Positions 44,829 through 57,200 are shown, numbered from the stretch's first letter. The stretch is DNA of 64,000 nucleotides from Pelobates cultripes (GCA_933207985.1 OW240921.1:96821326-96885325), one strand, 5' to 3'. Program-made: numbers and translations. The notes: a model not told the origin generated them from the sequence alone.

Positions 44829-46110
44829 GTGGGACGCTTAAGGATGATGGCCACTCGCCTCTCTCATAAATTACCTTGTGTTGCAACTGACAAAGTCCCT
44901 GACGTGAATGAAATTATGGGGAAAGCTCATGCATCCTTGGGTTCCCAGAAGCATGGTCATCCTAAAAACGGGTCTATAACCCAGTCGCTGCGCAATTTCT
45001 GTAGACCTCACCGGATCTGGTGAACCAGCCGACACCAGTGAAGGCCTCGGATGGCCCAGGAGACCTCACATCAGCGCCAACCTATTCAGCTGGCAACCAG
45101 TCACCTGGCTTGGAGAAGCGAGACTGGCTGCCTTTGCTGACGGCTCTTCCAACCTGAATGATTTGGCAGCTCCACATTAAGACCGACATACAGTGCCCGA
45201 GGAAAGACCTGCAGGGCCTTAATAATCTTGTGGGCCACATGGAAGCCACGTGTGACCAGCAGTCTACACACATCTTAATGGCAGACAAGCACTTCCACCA
45301 CTCAGACTACCTCAGCGGCATGGCATTAAACCTGGGGGACTTAGACAATCACAGGAGGTAAAATAATCTAAAGGCTCTGAGTCCTCTCAGAGTTTGAGGA
45401 ATCACCTACACTGCCTCCCTTAAATATGAAGTGGCCAGATCCCTTGCATTTTTAACATTATGGCACTGGATGCCCTGTTGCCCTGCTACAGTGAGAAAGG
45501 AGACCTAGATTCTCAATCATGAACAGTGATGCCTTTATCCTGACTTTAAACTCTGGGGTGGTACCAATTATTTTACTTCCCTGCTTACCTCCTTTTTGCT
45601 CCCTACTTATGTCCTCTATATATTCACTTCTGCCTTCCCAATGCCTATTGCTGATGCTCCTTACTTCCCCTTTTTTCACTTCCATCTCTTCTACCCCTAT
45701 CTTACCCCTCTACGTTCCCTTCTACCTATCCTCTTTTCCCACTCCACCTCCACCTTCATCTCCCTTCATTTAACCCTTCTTCTTCCTCCCTCTTTCTATC
45801 CCACTTCCATCTCCACCCCCATCCCTTTCCTTCTCTCCTCTGGCCACTTTTCTCCCTTTCCCTTCCGTTCCCCACTTTCCCTCCACCCAACTTGGCTTTT
45901 AATACTGTCTCTCTCTTTTAATACACGGACAAGTTCTAGTAATTCTGGTATCCCTGTTTGCTCTATATTTGTTTGTACGAAGCGTTTATTTCTTGTAGTG
46001 TATGTTGGTGCTCTCTTGGTATATTAACTTTTACACTGCCACCTGGTTACTCAATGGCCAGTTCTCTTGGTACTTAGTTGACGCAATAAAACGGGTTGAA
46101 AAAAATGACC
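44829..46110 (+). pseudogene. L1/Tx1-like LINE, ORF1 relic plus 3' tail
   Basis: 44829-45025 (ATRLSHKLPCVATDKVPD...) looks like an ORF1 N-terminus. 45158-45361 has NLVGHMEATCDQQ...LGDLDNHRR, matching the coiled-coil and DLEDRSRRNN-type boundary of L1-like ORF1 proteins. ORF2 is absent. A pyrimidine-rich tail (about 45600-45900) ends near AATAAA at 46086-46091 and a short A-run. Frames are broken in at least two places. Confidence 0.6.
45600..45900 (+). repeat. Pyrimidine-rich tract
   Basis: About 300 bases dominated by C and T (CTTCC, TCTACC, CCTTTCC words), inside the presumed LINE tail. Confidence 0.8.
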
Positions 46111-47090
46111 CAAACCCTTCCAAAGTGAAACTTTCACACACCTGTGTTTGAAATCCAAGCTTGCTCTTTTTAGATATCTGTGACTTCTTCTAAGGAATTG
46201 CTCATCATGTGTCGGTGGAACCAGTAACTTAACTACTTAAAGACTTGGCCTTTCCATCATAGTTACCGTATTTGTCCACTGGTTGTATTTACACTATGAT
46301 ATCCCAAAGAAAGACGCCAACATTTTCTTCAGGGTATTTGTTTCTTCTGTTTGCTTTTTTTCCTTCTCTACAGTGAGAAGAAATAAAGTATTGGTGTAAT
46401 TTCATTTTTTTAAATTTTTTTTATACATAGTATCATTACATTACCCACTTTCAGAATGTAGAAACCTAATTGTTGTTATTATAATTATGCGTAATTACTA
46501 TTTATAAAGCATCAAAATATTTGAATTCCAAAAACTATTTGTAATCTAAAATCAGCGATAGCTAATCTGGGCACCCTATGTATTTCTGAGCTACATTTTC
46601 CCTAGATCATCAGTCACCCTTGCAAGGAGAACATCTGGGACACTAATATTAGCCGTTATTGTCCTGAGGGGATATATCTCCACCAAGCTGAACTTCAGGT
46701 ATTCCCGCAGTATCATGCGGTTGCAGTATTTCTCTGTATTTGTTTCCAGAAGACCGGCCTATACAGTGTATCTGTAGGAAGCATCTAATTTATTCCAGAC
46801 CAGAACATGCACTCTTGTCCTCTTTGTAAACATCGTTCTATGTCTACATGTAACAAATGGAACATTTGCATCTCTTCTCCGTCCCTCAGGTATAACAGCT
46901 TGTTAACCCTTAATGATTTTTCCATGTTGTAATGACAACTCTCCTTTGATGTGGTCAAAAAAGTGAAACCTCTACAAGAATATATTTTTCTCCCCCAAGA
47001 TTTGTATTGACTTTCTGTACTTGTCTGTATTGAATTTAACAACCCATATGATAAGGGCAGATATTCAACCACATTGATTGTTTCTATATT
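46111..47090. other. No gene recognised
   Basis: Unique-looking sequence; the 109-codon minus frame at 46785-47114 has no known motif. Confidence 0.45.
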
Positions 47091-47093
47091 GTA

Positions 47094-47216
47094 AGGATAG
47101 GCAACCTTCTGCACTCCAGATGTTGTGGACTACATGCTTTGCCAGCATTATGGCTGTACTAACATTATGGGACATGTAGTCCACAACATCGGGAGTGCTG
47201 AAGCTCGTCTACCCCT
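47094..47216. mobile_element. Foldback MITE, hAT-like ends
   Basis: Arms 47111-47136 and 47173-47198 are inverted copies with one or two mismatches (GCACTCCAGATGTTGTGGAC). Outer ends read GGATAGGCAACC and the inverse CTACCCCTG. The left end is eroded, so the TSD is unclear. Confidence 0.7.
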
Positions 47217-47379
47217 GATCTAGTGTTTCATCCTTTGGCAGGTCAGCCTTGTGAGGCCATTATTAATAACATAAGTGTCGGTTGTTGTGAATTTCTTCTA
47301 GCATATGTGTCCACTTTCATTCAACTCAAGTAATGTCAACATGGCTGATACAATTCCCGAGCTTTGCTGTGTTCTCTGT

Positions 47380-47687
47380 TGATGAATTTGCAGGAATGAA
47401 CTATAAAAAAGGGCCACCTACTGAAACTGTATGTCTATCCTTGGATGAATGCCCATATTGTCCGTGAACTGACAACTGTTACCTGCTGCCTGTTTAACAA
47501 GTAACAACTAATGATTACTGATCCCAGACTATAGTTTGACGATCACCCACTAACGTGTACAACTATAACATGTTAACTGACGTACCTGAACTCTGTGTGT
47601 GTCTCCCCTTACACTGCCCCCTGTTTTTCCTTTCTGTACCCTATATCCAAAATCCTTTTCAATAAACTATGAATTGAAAAAAAAAAG
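47380..47687 (+). repeat. 5'-truncated LINE 3' end
   Basis: Sequence around 47565-47687 resembles an L1-like 3' UTR ending CAATAAACTATGAATTG followed by an A-run at 47677-47686. Confidence 0.5.
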
Positions 47688-47986
47688 GCCTCCCACTAAT
47701 TTTCAAATAGATTTTATAGCAGCAGTGAGATCCATTTAAAAATGTTGTTGGCGCAGATCCTACCCTATATATATTTTACATTTCCCCCTTCTTTAACACA
47801 TTTAAAAGGATATTCTTTTTAGGAGTCTGCAGCTTTAGTTATTTATTTGATTTGATTGGGAATTTAGCACTTTTTTTCTTATAGTTGTCTTCATTTAAAA
47901 ATGTCTTCAGCTGAAGAGCAACTGAACGTTTGCCGAATGGCAGCAGAATAGCTCTAATTTAAGAAAGAAATGCTGGTAAGGCAATA

Positions 47987-49549
47987 CAGGGAGTGCAGAA
48001 TTATTAGGCAAGTTGTATTTTTGAGGATTAATATTATTATTGAACAACAACCATGTTCTCAATGAACCCAAAAAACTCATTAATATCAAAGCTGAATATT
48101 TTTGGAAGTAGTTTTTAGTTTGTTTTTAGTTTTAGCTATGTTAGGGGGATATCTGTGTGTGCAGGTGACTATTACTGTGCATAATTATTAGGCAACTTAA
48201 CAAAAAACAAATATATACCCATTTCAATTATTTATTATTACCAGTGAAACCAATATAACATCTCAACATTCACAAATATACATTTCTGACATTCAAAAAC
48301 AAAACAAAAACAAATCAGTGACCAATATAGCCACCTTTCTTTGCAAGGACACTCAAAAGCCTGCCATCCATGGATTCTGTCAGTGTTTTGATCTGTTCAC
48401 CATCAACATTGCGTGCAGCAGCAACCACAGCCTCCCAGACACTGTTCAGAGAGGTGTACTGTTTTCCCTCCTTGTAAATCTCACATTTGATGATGGACCA
48501 CAGGTTCTCAATGAGGTTCAGATCAGGTGAACAAGGAGGCCATGTCATTAGATTTTCTTCTTTTATACCCTTTCTTGCCAGCCACGCTGTGGAGTACTTG
48601 GACGCGTGTGATGGAGCATTGTCCTGCATGAAAATCATGTTTTTCTTGAAGGATGCAGACTTCTTCCTGTACCACTGCTTGAAGAAGGTGTCTTCCAGGA
48701 ACTGGCAGTAGGACTGGGAGTTGAGCTTGACTCCATCCTCAACCCGAAAAGGCCCCACAAGCTCATCTTTGATGATACCAGCCCAAACCAGTACTCCACC
48801 TCCACCTTGCTGGCGTCTGAGTCGGACTGGAGCTCTCTGCCCTTTACCAATCCAGCCACGGGCCCATCCATCTGGCCCATCAAGACTCACTCTCATTTCA
48901 TCAGTCCATAAAACCTTAGAAAAATCAGTCTTGAGATATTTCTTGGCCCAGTCTTGACGTTTCAGCTTGTGTGTCTTGTTCAGTGGTGGTCGTCTTTCAG
49001 CCTTTCTTACCTTGGCCATGTCTCTGAGTATTGCACACCTTGTGCTTTTGGGCACTCCAGTGATGTTGCAGCTCTGAAATATGGCCAAACTGGTGGCAAG
49101 TGGCATCGTGGCAGCTGCACGCTTGACTTTTCTCAGTTCATGGGCAGTTATTTTGCGCCTTGGTTTTTCCACACGCTTCTTGCGACCCTGTTGACTATTT
49201 TGAATGAAACGCTTGATTGTTCGATGATCACGCTTCAGAAGCTTTGCAATTTTAAGAGTGCTGCATCCCTCTGCAAGATATCTCACTATTTTTGACTTTT
49301 CTGAGCCTGTCAAGTCCTTCTTTTGACCCATTTTGCCAAAGGAAAGGAAGTTGCCTAATAATTATGCACACCTGATATAGGGTGTTGATGTCATTAGACC
49401 ACACCCCTTCTCATTACAGAGATGCACATCACCTAATATGCTTAATTGGTAGTAGGCTTTCGAGCCTATACAGCTTGGAGTAAGACAACATGCATAAAGA
49501 GGATGATGTGGTCAAAATACTCATTTGCCTAATAATTCTGCACTCCCTG
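47987..49549 (-). mobile_element. Complete Tc1-like DNA transposon, 1563 bp, TA TSD
   Basis: Bounded by perfect 25-bp inverted ends starting CAGGGAGTGCAGAATTATTA, flanked by TA at 47985-47986 and 49550-49551. A second inverted pair of 22-23 bp (TGTGCATAATTATTAGGCAA) lies about 190 bp inside each end (48176-48197 and 49348-49370) and overlaps the terminal word AATTATTAGGCAA. This is the IR/DR layout known from some Tc1 elements. The transposase frame is uninterrupted. Confidence 0.95.
48315..49331 (-). CDS. Tc1-like transposase, DD37E type, full length
   Basis: 338 codons, usual length for Tc1/mariner transposases. It catalyses cut-and-paste of its element into TA sites in the nucleus. Residues 1-110 form the paired-like helix-turn-helix DNA-binding half (LTGSEKSKIVRYLAEG; KRDHRTIKRF) with a basic GRKKRVEKPRRK hook at 49-60. 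Catalytic acids are D144 (WTDE), D237 (MQDNAPSH) and E275 (LNLIENLW). I count 37 residues between the second D and E, not the 34 of classic Tc1. QQGGGGVLVWAGI at 174-186 fits the glycine-rich box. The start ATG lies just inside the inner repeat at 49348-49370. No stop or frameshift is visible, so it could be functional or only recently silenced; expression is not shown by sequence. Confidence 0.95.
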   Translation of the reverse strand: MGQKKDLTGSEKSKIVRYLAEGCSTLKIAKLLKRDHRTIKRFIQNSQQGRKKRVEKPRRKITAHELRKVKRAAATMPLATSLAIFQSCNITGVPKSTRCAILRDMAKVRKAERRPPLNKTHKLKRQDWAKKYLKTDFSKVLWTDEMRVSLDGPDGWARGWIGKGQRAPVRLRRQQGGGGVLVWAGIIKDELVGPFRVEDGVKLNSQSYCQFLEDTFFKQWYRKKSASFKKNMIFMQDNAPSHASKYSTAWLARKGIKEENLMTWPPCSPDLNLIENLWSIIKCEIYKEGKQYTSLNSVWEAVVAAARNVDGEQIKTLTESMDGRLLSVLAKKGGYIGH

Positions 49550-49680
49550 TAGTATGGTGAAGGGAGATTTAAGTTGTAGTATCATTAAAGGGTAAGGGGA
49601 GTTTGTTTTAGTATTAGGATGGCTTAGGGTTACGAAGGAGTGCAATACCATTTACCTGTATTAAGAGAATTGGCTTATAT

Positions 49681-50145
49681 TTAAGGGACACTATAGTCAC
49701 CAGAACAACTACAGCTTAATGTAGTTGTTCTGGTGAGTATAATCATTGCCTTAAGGCATTTTCATGTAAACGCTGCCTGTTTTCTGATTTTTTACATTTC
49801 CCCTAGGGACACCTCTAAGTGGCCACTGGAGGTGCTTCCTGGCTCAGGGCTGCACACACTCTGCATGGAGACGCTGAATTTTCCTCATAGAAATACACTG
49901 ATTCAATGCATCTCTATGAGGATGTCCTGATTGGCCAAAATGACACTTGGCCCTGCTCCAGTGCAGGTTTTAGCCAATCCAATGCTTTCCCCATAGGAAA
50001 GCATTGGATTGGCTAAAAAAAGGCAATTTCGATGATGTCATAAAGAGGGGATGGGGGGGGGGAGGCGGGCCACCTAAATGGTGGGTTAAACACTATAGGG
50101 TCAGGAATACATGTTTGTGTTCCTGACCCTACAGTGTTCCTTTAA
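49681..50145 (+). mobile_element. Full-length T2-like MITE
   Basis: 465 bp, starts TTAAGGGACACTATAG and ends CTACAGTGTTCCTTTAA. It has the same subterminal hairpins as the 31719 copy, including a near-perfect ACCAGAACAACTACAG fold at the left end and the GGTCAGGAATAC palindrome at the right end. Confidence 0.85.
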
Positions 50146-50149
50146 TAAT

Positions 50150-50172
50150 TAACCTTGGGAGATACATAATGG

Positions 50173-50242
<70 letters not shown>

Positions 50243-51044
50243 TTTTTTTAAATTATTTTATTTATATATAGGTATATATAGTTATATATACGTATATACT
50301 TATGTATATAGATATATATATTATTTCATTCTACATGTATTTTGATATCAATATATATATATATATTAATTTTAAAATACAGTTAGAACGAAATTACACA
50401 TGTATATATAATTTTTATTTATTTATTTTTAATTTTTTTAAATTTTATTATTTAACGTATTTACATATTTATTTATTTTTTATTATATATAAATATATAT
50501 ATAATGAAAATTATATATATATATATATGTTTAATCAATATCATTGTACGTGTATTTTGATATTAATATATATATAATTATGTATATATTAATATTAAAA
50601 TACACTTAGACAGTGTATGTGTGTATATGTGTGTATATATACTTAGATCATATATATAATAAATATATATATATATATATGATCTAAGTATATATTATTT
50701 TTTTTACACTGTTTTAACATTTATTTTAATTTTTTTCAGACAGCAGGTGGAGTACCCGTCATTACAGGCACTCCCCCTGCTGGCAATGCCTTGGACGGCT
50801 TTGCCGTCCATGTGATCTTGAGGACCTCGCAAGGACCTCGCGATCACATGGCCAAGGGGGGCCGAAGAGGACAGAGGGGGACTCCCTGGGCTCCCAGGTG
50901 AGTCTCCATACCGCGAACGCCGGCGTGGGATCGCCGGCGACCAGGTAAGTACATAAGATCGCAGGGCGTTCTATGCCGCCCTGCGGCGTTTAGAGCCATC
51001 TAAATAGGGACAGCATAGAACGCCCTGCGGTCTTAAGGGGTTAG
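50150..51044. mobile_element. AT-rich and GC-rich palindromic element, TTAA-type right end
   Basis: Left part (50170-50710) is TG then TA simple repeat with a palindrome at about 50635-50694. Right part (50735-51044) is GC-rich with stacked hairpins: GGACGGCTTTGCCGTCC, CGCCGGCGTGGGATCGCCGG, and a 17-bp pair CGCAGGGCGTTCTATGC at 50960-50976 and 51013-51029. It ends CTTAAGGGGTTA. The left end TTAACCTTGGGAG near 50152 may be the partner but matches poorly. Confidence 0.55.
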
Positions 51045-51214
51045 AGAAGGTTATCTTATTTTCAAATGGTAAAGTTACTTTTGGCCCACCGTGTGCTTGG
51101 AAAATAGACAGCTTCATGCAAAATGACAAAACTTACATATCATTCACTTCTTGAGTGCCTAATTAAGTAAGTTGCTAAACCTTTGCATTTCCACCTTATT
51201 TTTTATTTTTTTTA

Positions 51215-51625
51215 CAAGGAAAGGTTAAAGGATCTTAACATGTATAGCTTGGAGGAAAGACGAGACGGGGGGATATGATAGAAACATTTAAATGCATAAA
51301 GGGAATCAACACAGTAAAGGAGGAGACTATGTTTAAAAGAAGAAAAACTACCACTACAAGAGGACAGTATTAAATTAGAGGGACAAAGGTTTAAAAATAA
51401 TATCAGGAAGTATTACTTTGCTGAGAGGGTAGTGGATGCATGGAATAGCCTTCCAGCTGAAGTGGTACAGGTTAACACAATGAGGGACTTTAAGCATGCG
51501 TGGGTTAGGCATAAGGCTATCCTAGCTATAAGATAAGACCAGGGACTAATGAAAGTATTTAAAAATTGGGCAGACTAGATGGGCCAAATGGTTCTTATCT
51601 GCCGTCACATTCTATGTATCTATTT
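51215..51625 (+). pseudogene. LINE reverse-transcriptase protein C-terminal relic
   Basis: Broken frames read NMYSLEERRD..GDMIETFKCIKGI, then (after shifts) a VVDAWNSLP-like line around 51430-51460 (GAGAGGGTAGTGGATGC...GGAATAGCCTTCC) and a conserved end GGGCAGACTAGATGGGCC. This is the extreme C-terminal domain and 3' UTR of a CR1/L2-like non-LTR element. 5'-truncated and dead. Confidence 0.7.
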
Positions 51626-53560
51626 AATTTTGTGAAAAAGGCTTAAATGCAGATGTTATGTCATTACCAATCACTGGCATTGTGTGATGTCAGAGTTTGA
51701 GGTGAGAATGCAAGTACATTTCCTTGGCATGTCCATGAATGAGAAGATCTCACGAGAACCAATTGTAATTAAGAGTTTGTGCTCCTTCAAAAGACCGAAG
51801 ATCTGTAATAAGAGGGAAGATAATTTTAGAACAGGTAATACATATGTTACAAAATATGTAATTCTGATGCATAAATGTAATAATTCTTAATGATGTTCAG
51901 GTTATATGTCCATTCTAGAATATACATTTAATTCCCACCAGAAAACTGTTCTTATCAAGATATCTACCTCCAGGTGTGAGCTCCATGCCAGGAAATATTA
52001 TAAGGGTGACTAATTTCACACAAATGCTTTGTTTCCTGACTGACTGCAACATGAGTCCAGTTTTAAGTGATAATGTGATGCAGATAATTAAAATACATTA
52101 TACGGAGGAATTTGGAGTCTGGGTTAAAGTTGTTTGCAATCGTGGGTTATAAATTTTCTTTTTTCCTTACCCTTAACCATTTAACTCCATGTGACACTGT
52201 TGTGAATTCCAATAAATTGGATTACAAGCCCATTCTGCATCACATGGTTCAACACAGAACAGGTGAAGCAATTTCTCCTACTGGCTGATGATAACTGGAT
52301 GTACCAAGTGTAATAATCGGGAAATGTCAGGAGTAATGATGATTTGTGATGTGTAAAGCCACTGACTAGGGAAGTAGAGACTGAAATTGAATTATTTTTT
52401 CTGTGTGCTGGAATGTTTTATGAAAGAGTCTCTGAACTCGAACAGAATTACCCGAAGGGCGAAGGTTTGATGGGAAATTGTACATTTTACATGCATCTCA
52501 GACAATATATAAGTATTAATATTTTTTTCTTTTTGTTTCTAAGCTGCTAATATGCTCTATTGAGTTGTTCAAGGAAATTAATAATTAAGATCTTAACACA
52601 AACTAGGAACAGCTTGCAAGACCCAGAACTATCCCTTTTGGATCTAATCCTCCAAACCTGGATAGTTCTATTGGCACCTTAAACAAAACAAATGTCTCAC
52701 TTTCACTTTCTCAGTTCTTGCTCCAGATTCCAGTTTACGTTTAAACCAATGGAGTCTGTAGGAGTAACTGATAGACAGCTGTGGTCTGTGAATAGATTCA
52801 TCCAATAGCTGTTGCATGTTAGTGAATAAACATTAATAGATTGTCTCTCTGCACCAAAAATAAAACTAGGGTTGGACGATTGCTTTCCAGCCAAGCTGGA
52901 TTTATATAATGAGCGCCTGTAAGCACAGAATTCTCACGCGTCCCCTCACTAAACCCCATCTCCAAACTAATGGTAAATATTCTATTCTAAATATAAAAAA
53001 AATTATATACACATATATAAAGTGTGTGTGTGTCGCGGATGCGTATGTATAGTAGTGTGTAAATGTCTGTGTGTATGTAAGTGTGTAATTTGTGTTTGCG
53101 TATAGTGTGTGTATACAGTTTGTATAGCATTTGTGTGTGTGAGTAACAGTGTGTTTATTAGTGGTAATCCCACATACCCCTATTCATATTGAGTGTTTAC
53201 TTTATTAATTACGAAAACTCTTTAAACGTACTGAAATAGGCTGTGTCTGCCATAGGGATCAATCCCAGTAAAGTTTTCTTAGTTACATGCTCTATTCTTG
53301 TCTTTTTACACTGTTTAATTATATAAGTACAAGACATAATGAATAGACTAAGCAGTCAATATATAAGTAATAGGGGTATATTATTCATATTATCATTTAT
53401 AAAGAACAGGGTCAGATGGTGTTTAGAGCCCTGCTTAAACAAGCTTACATTCTTCAGGGAGTGGGGCAAAGAGACACAAGAGGTAAGAATATTAATGGTG
53501 ATCCAATTCTCTTCCTCCTCATTTTTCTTTTTGATTACAATTTGGTGGACTAATTGCAAT
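51626..53560. other. No gene recognised
   Basis: Unique-looking AT-rich DNA with a TG-rich patch at 53020-53150. Short frames lack motifs. Confidence 0.45.
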
Positions 53561-53569
53561 ATGTGAGGA

Positions 53570-53740
53570 AGTGTGTATGGACAGTGTCGGTAACAGTGTG
53601 TGTAGACAGTGTGGGCAACAGTGTGGGTAACAGTGTGTGTGGACAGTGTTGGTAACAGTATGTGTTTACAGTGTCTGTGGACAGTGTGGGTAGCAGTGTG
53701 TGTGGACAGTGTGGATAACAGTGTGGGTTATAGTGTATCA
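53570..53740. repeat. GTGTGGACAGTGTGGGTAACA minisatellite
   Basis: Seven or so degenerate units of 18-24 bp directly upstream of the rRNA relic. Confidence 0.85.
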
Positions 53741-53759
53741 GGACTACGGTGTGCTGCCC

Positions 53760-54213
53760 ACTCCCATGGTGGCCCACCCGAACCGTCTTGGGACCAAGGA
53801 GTCTAACGCACGTGTTAGTCGGAGGACTCACAGCCAGACCCCTTGGTGCAATGAAGGTGAGGGCTGAGGTGACCTGTCTTAGGTGGGAACCTGCATATCA
53901 CCGGCCTGTGTTGCCAGCCTTATCTGGTAGGTGGAGTGTAATCACGCGCAATAGGACCTGAAAGATGGTAAACTATGCCTGGGCAGGGTAAAGCCAGAGG
54001 TAACCCTGGTGGAGGTCCACAGTGGCCATGATGTGCATATCGGTTGTCCATCCTGTGTATAGGAGTGAAAGACCAATCAAACGGTCTCGTAGCTGGTAGT
54101 TTCCCTCAAGATTGCACTTGTCCCGAACCTTTTTATCCAGTAAAGCAAATGATTCTTGGGGCCAAAACGATATTTACCTGTCTAGCTCACTGGTGTGGAA
54201 TGTGAGTGAGAAC
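53760..54213 (+). pseudogene. 28S rRNA pseudogene fragment
   Basis: The text follows nuclear large-subunit rRNA almost block by block: GGTGGCCCACCCGAACCGTC, ACCAAGGAGTCTAACGCACG, TGGTGCAATGAAGGTGAGGG, AAAGATGGTAAACTATGCCT followed by GGGCAGGG, TGGTGGAGGTCC, TCGTAGCTGG, TTTATCCAGTAAAGC and TCTTGGGGCCAAAACGATAT. Several helices are shortened, many CpG sites read TpG or CpA, and short gaps remove the spacer before TTTTATCC. It is a decayed partial copy, not a working rRNA gene. Whether it arrived by retrotransposition or recombination is unknown; no poly(A) tail is seen. Confidence 0.9.
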
Positions 54214-57200
54214 CGGCTCCGCAGACTAAATGCAGCGATGCCAGAGTCCAGCAACCAGATGACAAAGAACTGGAGGTTGGGTGGGGGATTTCAACAGGTA
54301 GAGCAGGTGCAGACACTTGAGAAATCTGGCCCTGACTTCAGATATTACTGAACTATAGTTTCCATGATGATTTACTAACTTGGGTGTTGTATATTAGCCA
54401 CCCTTGCTCTAGACATTTAAAGCAAGTTTTAAATACGGAACCTGACTCGAAGCAGACACTTTTAAATATTCTTATCTTACGATATCAGATCTGCATGTTT
54501 AAGATCACTGGAACATCTTAGAGCAGCCGTTCGACATTCTTTGTGGCTACTTGTGCTAGAAGAAAAAAGAAAAGAGTTAATATGACTTTTAGCTTTTTAT
54601 ATAGTGGAAATAGCTTTAACCTTTCTTTCTGGAGCCAGCCACCCGCTTTTCTTTCAAAATAACTCGTAGCTAGGAAATATGTTCCTTTAGATGGACAAGA
54701 GAAGAATGAGTTACAGTAGGCCTACTCCTGTGTATTTTTCTTTTTTTCCAATCCATTTGTACAACCCTTATGGCACTTCCAGGTAATTTAGTATAAGCAG
54801 TTCTGCCAGCAGAGGTGTTATCCATTGCAATCATTTGCTATACATTACAACACAGCAGCTCTCTTTTCAGTGATTTACCCAGGCTTTTAACATTACATAC
54901 TGGAAGTGTGAATCACTCGTTATCTAGAAACACATCCGACAGATCACACACTCGGGCTGGTCTTTCGCTGTTACATTTACGGTAAAAGCAAAGAAAAAGA
55001 AAACAGTGACCCCCCAAAAAATATAAAAAATTGAATAATAAAAAAAACAACCTAGAAGATAAAACAGAAGAACACAAAAAAATGACCACTTCTTTTAAAT
55101 GTGAAGGTCAAAGATACAAACATTTCGACAATGATGCGAATATGTCACACTAGCTATTGTGATCTATTCCGTGGAAACATGCCATGATGGGATACAGCCA
55201 ACTCTACGCCGATGAGTGATGAGGACCCGTCAATAACAGGGCAAACTTCCGCGTTGAACACGAAACCTTGCACTTTATAGGAAAAGCAAAACAGCAGCTG
55301 TTGTTTGCCACGAACAAGAAAGTTGCTTTCAATGTGTGTGGGATATGTTTGCTACGCATCAGAAAATATTCTTTACACGAGAATTCCGATAAACAGTATA
55401 TTACTCCCTTAGCTCCCTGGAACCAAAGTCGAAAATCACATTTATTTTATAGAATGTAAATTTGTGATGCAACTTCGGAGACTTTCTTTTTAATGCAGGT
55501 GAACTTTCAGCAGCTGCCAAGCAACCAGGTAAATATTGTAGCTTCTCCGAAGCATCATTCATCTTTATTGCCTTTCTCTGGAGCCTGGAGTGATTTCTGA
55601 ATGGATTTCCAATAAAGCTGGGTTGATAATATTAAAAATAAATTAGAAAAAAACAAAAAAAAAACCTGTGGTTGGTTGTGTAGAAAAGTATTTCAAATAA
55701 GAGTTGCGTGGGTTTTATTTCTGTAAAATACAAGACTGCAGGGGCCTTAAGGCAACAGGAGATGTACACGCTGTCTCCACATTGCTCATTCTTCTCACAC
55801 AATCGTGTTAGCATCCAATATAGAGAGACTCCTTGCCACCATGGTGATTTAAAATACTAGGATTAAGTCACACCATACGGCCATGTTGGGCTAAGCCCAC
55901 CATTTTGTCAATATTGGTGGCTTATAATTGTATTTTATACAAGACAAATAGAAGTGCTGATTTGTATTTCTTGTGCTACACTATATTCCTGTCAAAAATG
56001 TCAAAACAACTTGTTGCTTGTTGTCTTGCTGTAGTCCATAGCATTTGTCTTCTATACATGTATAGTTCGCTTAAACAGAGTAGTCTTTGCCCTGATTCAG
56101 TTTCTTGTATGTCTGATAAAAAGTTACGCTAGTCTAAGTATATTTTTGGTATTGATTTTGCTAGTGCTTAATTTATCCTTTTAATCCAGTGATGTTCCTG
56201 ACTTTATTCTAAATTCCATTATTATCCTTTTACTACATGCTGTTATCTGACTTCTCTGACATGCGCACACATTTAATATTTCACCTGGTTATAGGCACTG
56301 CTATAAGTCTCATCGAAGGATAGTAAGACAAATAGTGTATTTTATGGTTTGTATTCTCGGATAGGACGCTAGGCATTGGCTTTCTGTCAGATATACCTTG
56401 TGTCTTGAGTCCTTGTCTACTTCGTCTACTACAATTTATATGTGAATATACACAAACACAAGAACATGCACTCCGTATAAAGGCGCTCCAAGCACCATGA
56501 TTACTACAGGCCACTGTAGTGGTTATAGTATCAAGAGTGTCTTATGGTAAAGTCCAGTGTATGACCTATGATTAAGTGCTTAATGCATGAAATTCACAAT
56601 GGTTAGTGCTGTTTTCTTTTTTACTCTTTGCACTCTTTTCTCGTTTTAATTCTGGAATTCAGTCTCCTGTGCATTCAGCCTTGTTGTGCCTTCACATAAA
56701 ACCTTTGTAGCTTCAATTAGACTGTTCCAGTGTAATCTGTCAGACCATTTTAGCACAATTTGACACTAATTTGGGTCCTACTTAGTACCTGTGCTGCTTC
56801 TGGTCACTTCAAACTGTACAAATTGGATGTCAATTTTGTGCAAAATAAGAACTTGTCCATTGACTGATAGTGTAGTAGTTATGGTGCTTGGACGGCTTCC
56901 TTGATTATGGGGCTGCTGAATGCATGCCACCTCTGTCCTATTGCCATGAGTTTTTCTCTCTTATGTAATGTTATTGGCAACACTAATGACCCTCCCCCCC
57001 CAAATAAAAATCATTAAATCTAGGTACACTGAGCAATTTAGGACATTTTTGCTCATGCAAAAATGGTTCCACACCGTTCTCTGTATTTCTACCGTGAGTA
57101 ATTGCTTGATCTTATTAACCATCCCTATGTGAAAAATGGGGAATCTTACAATGCTACTGCGATAGTTTTTCTGATATACCAATTAAAATAAAACGACCAT

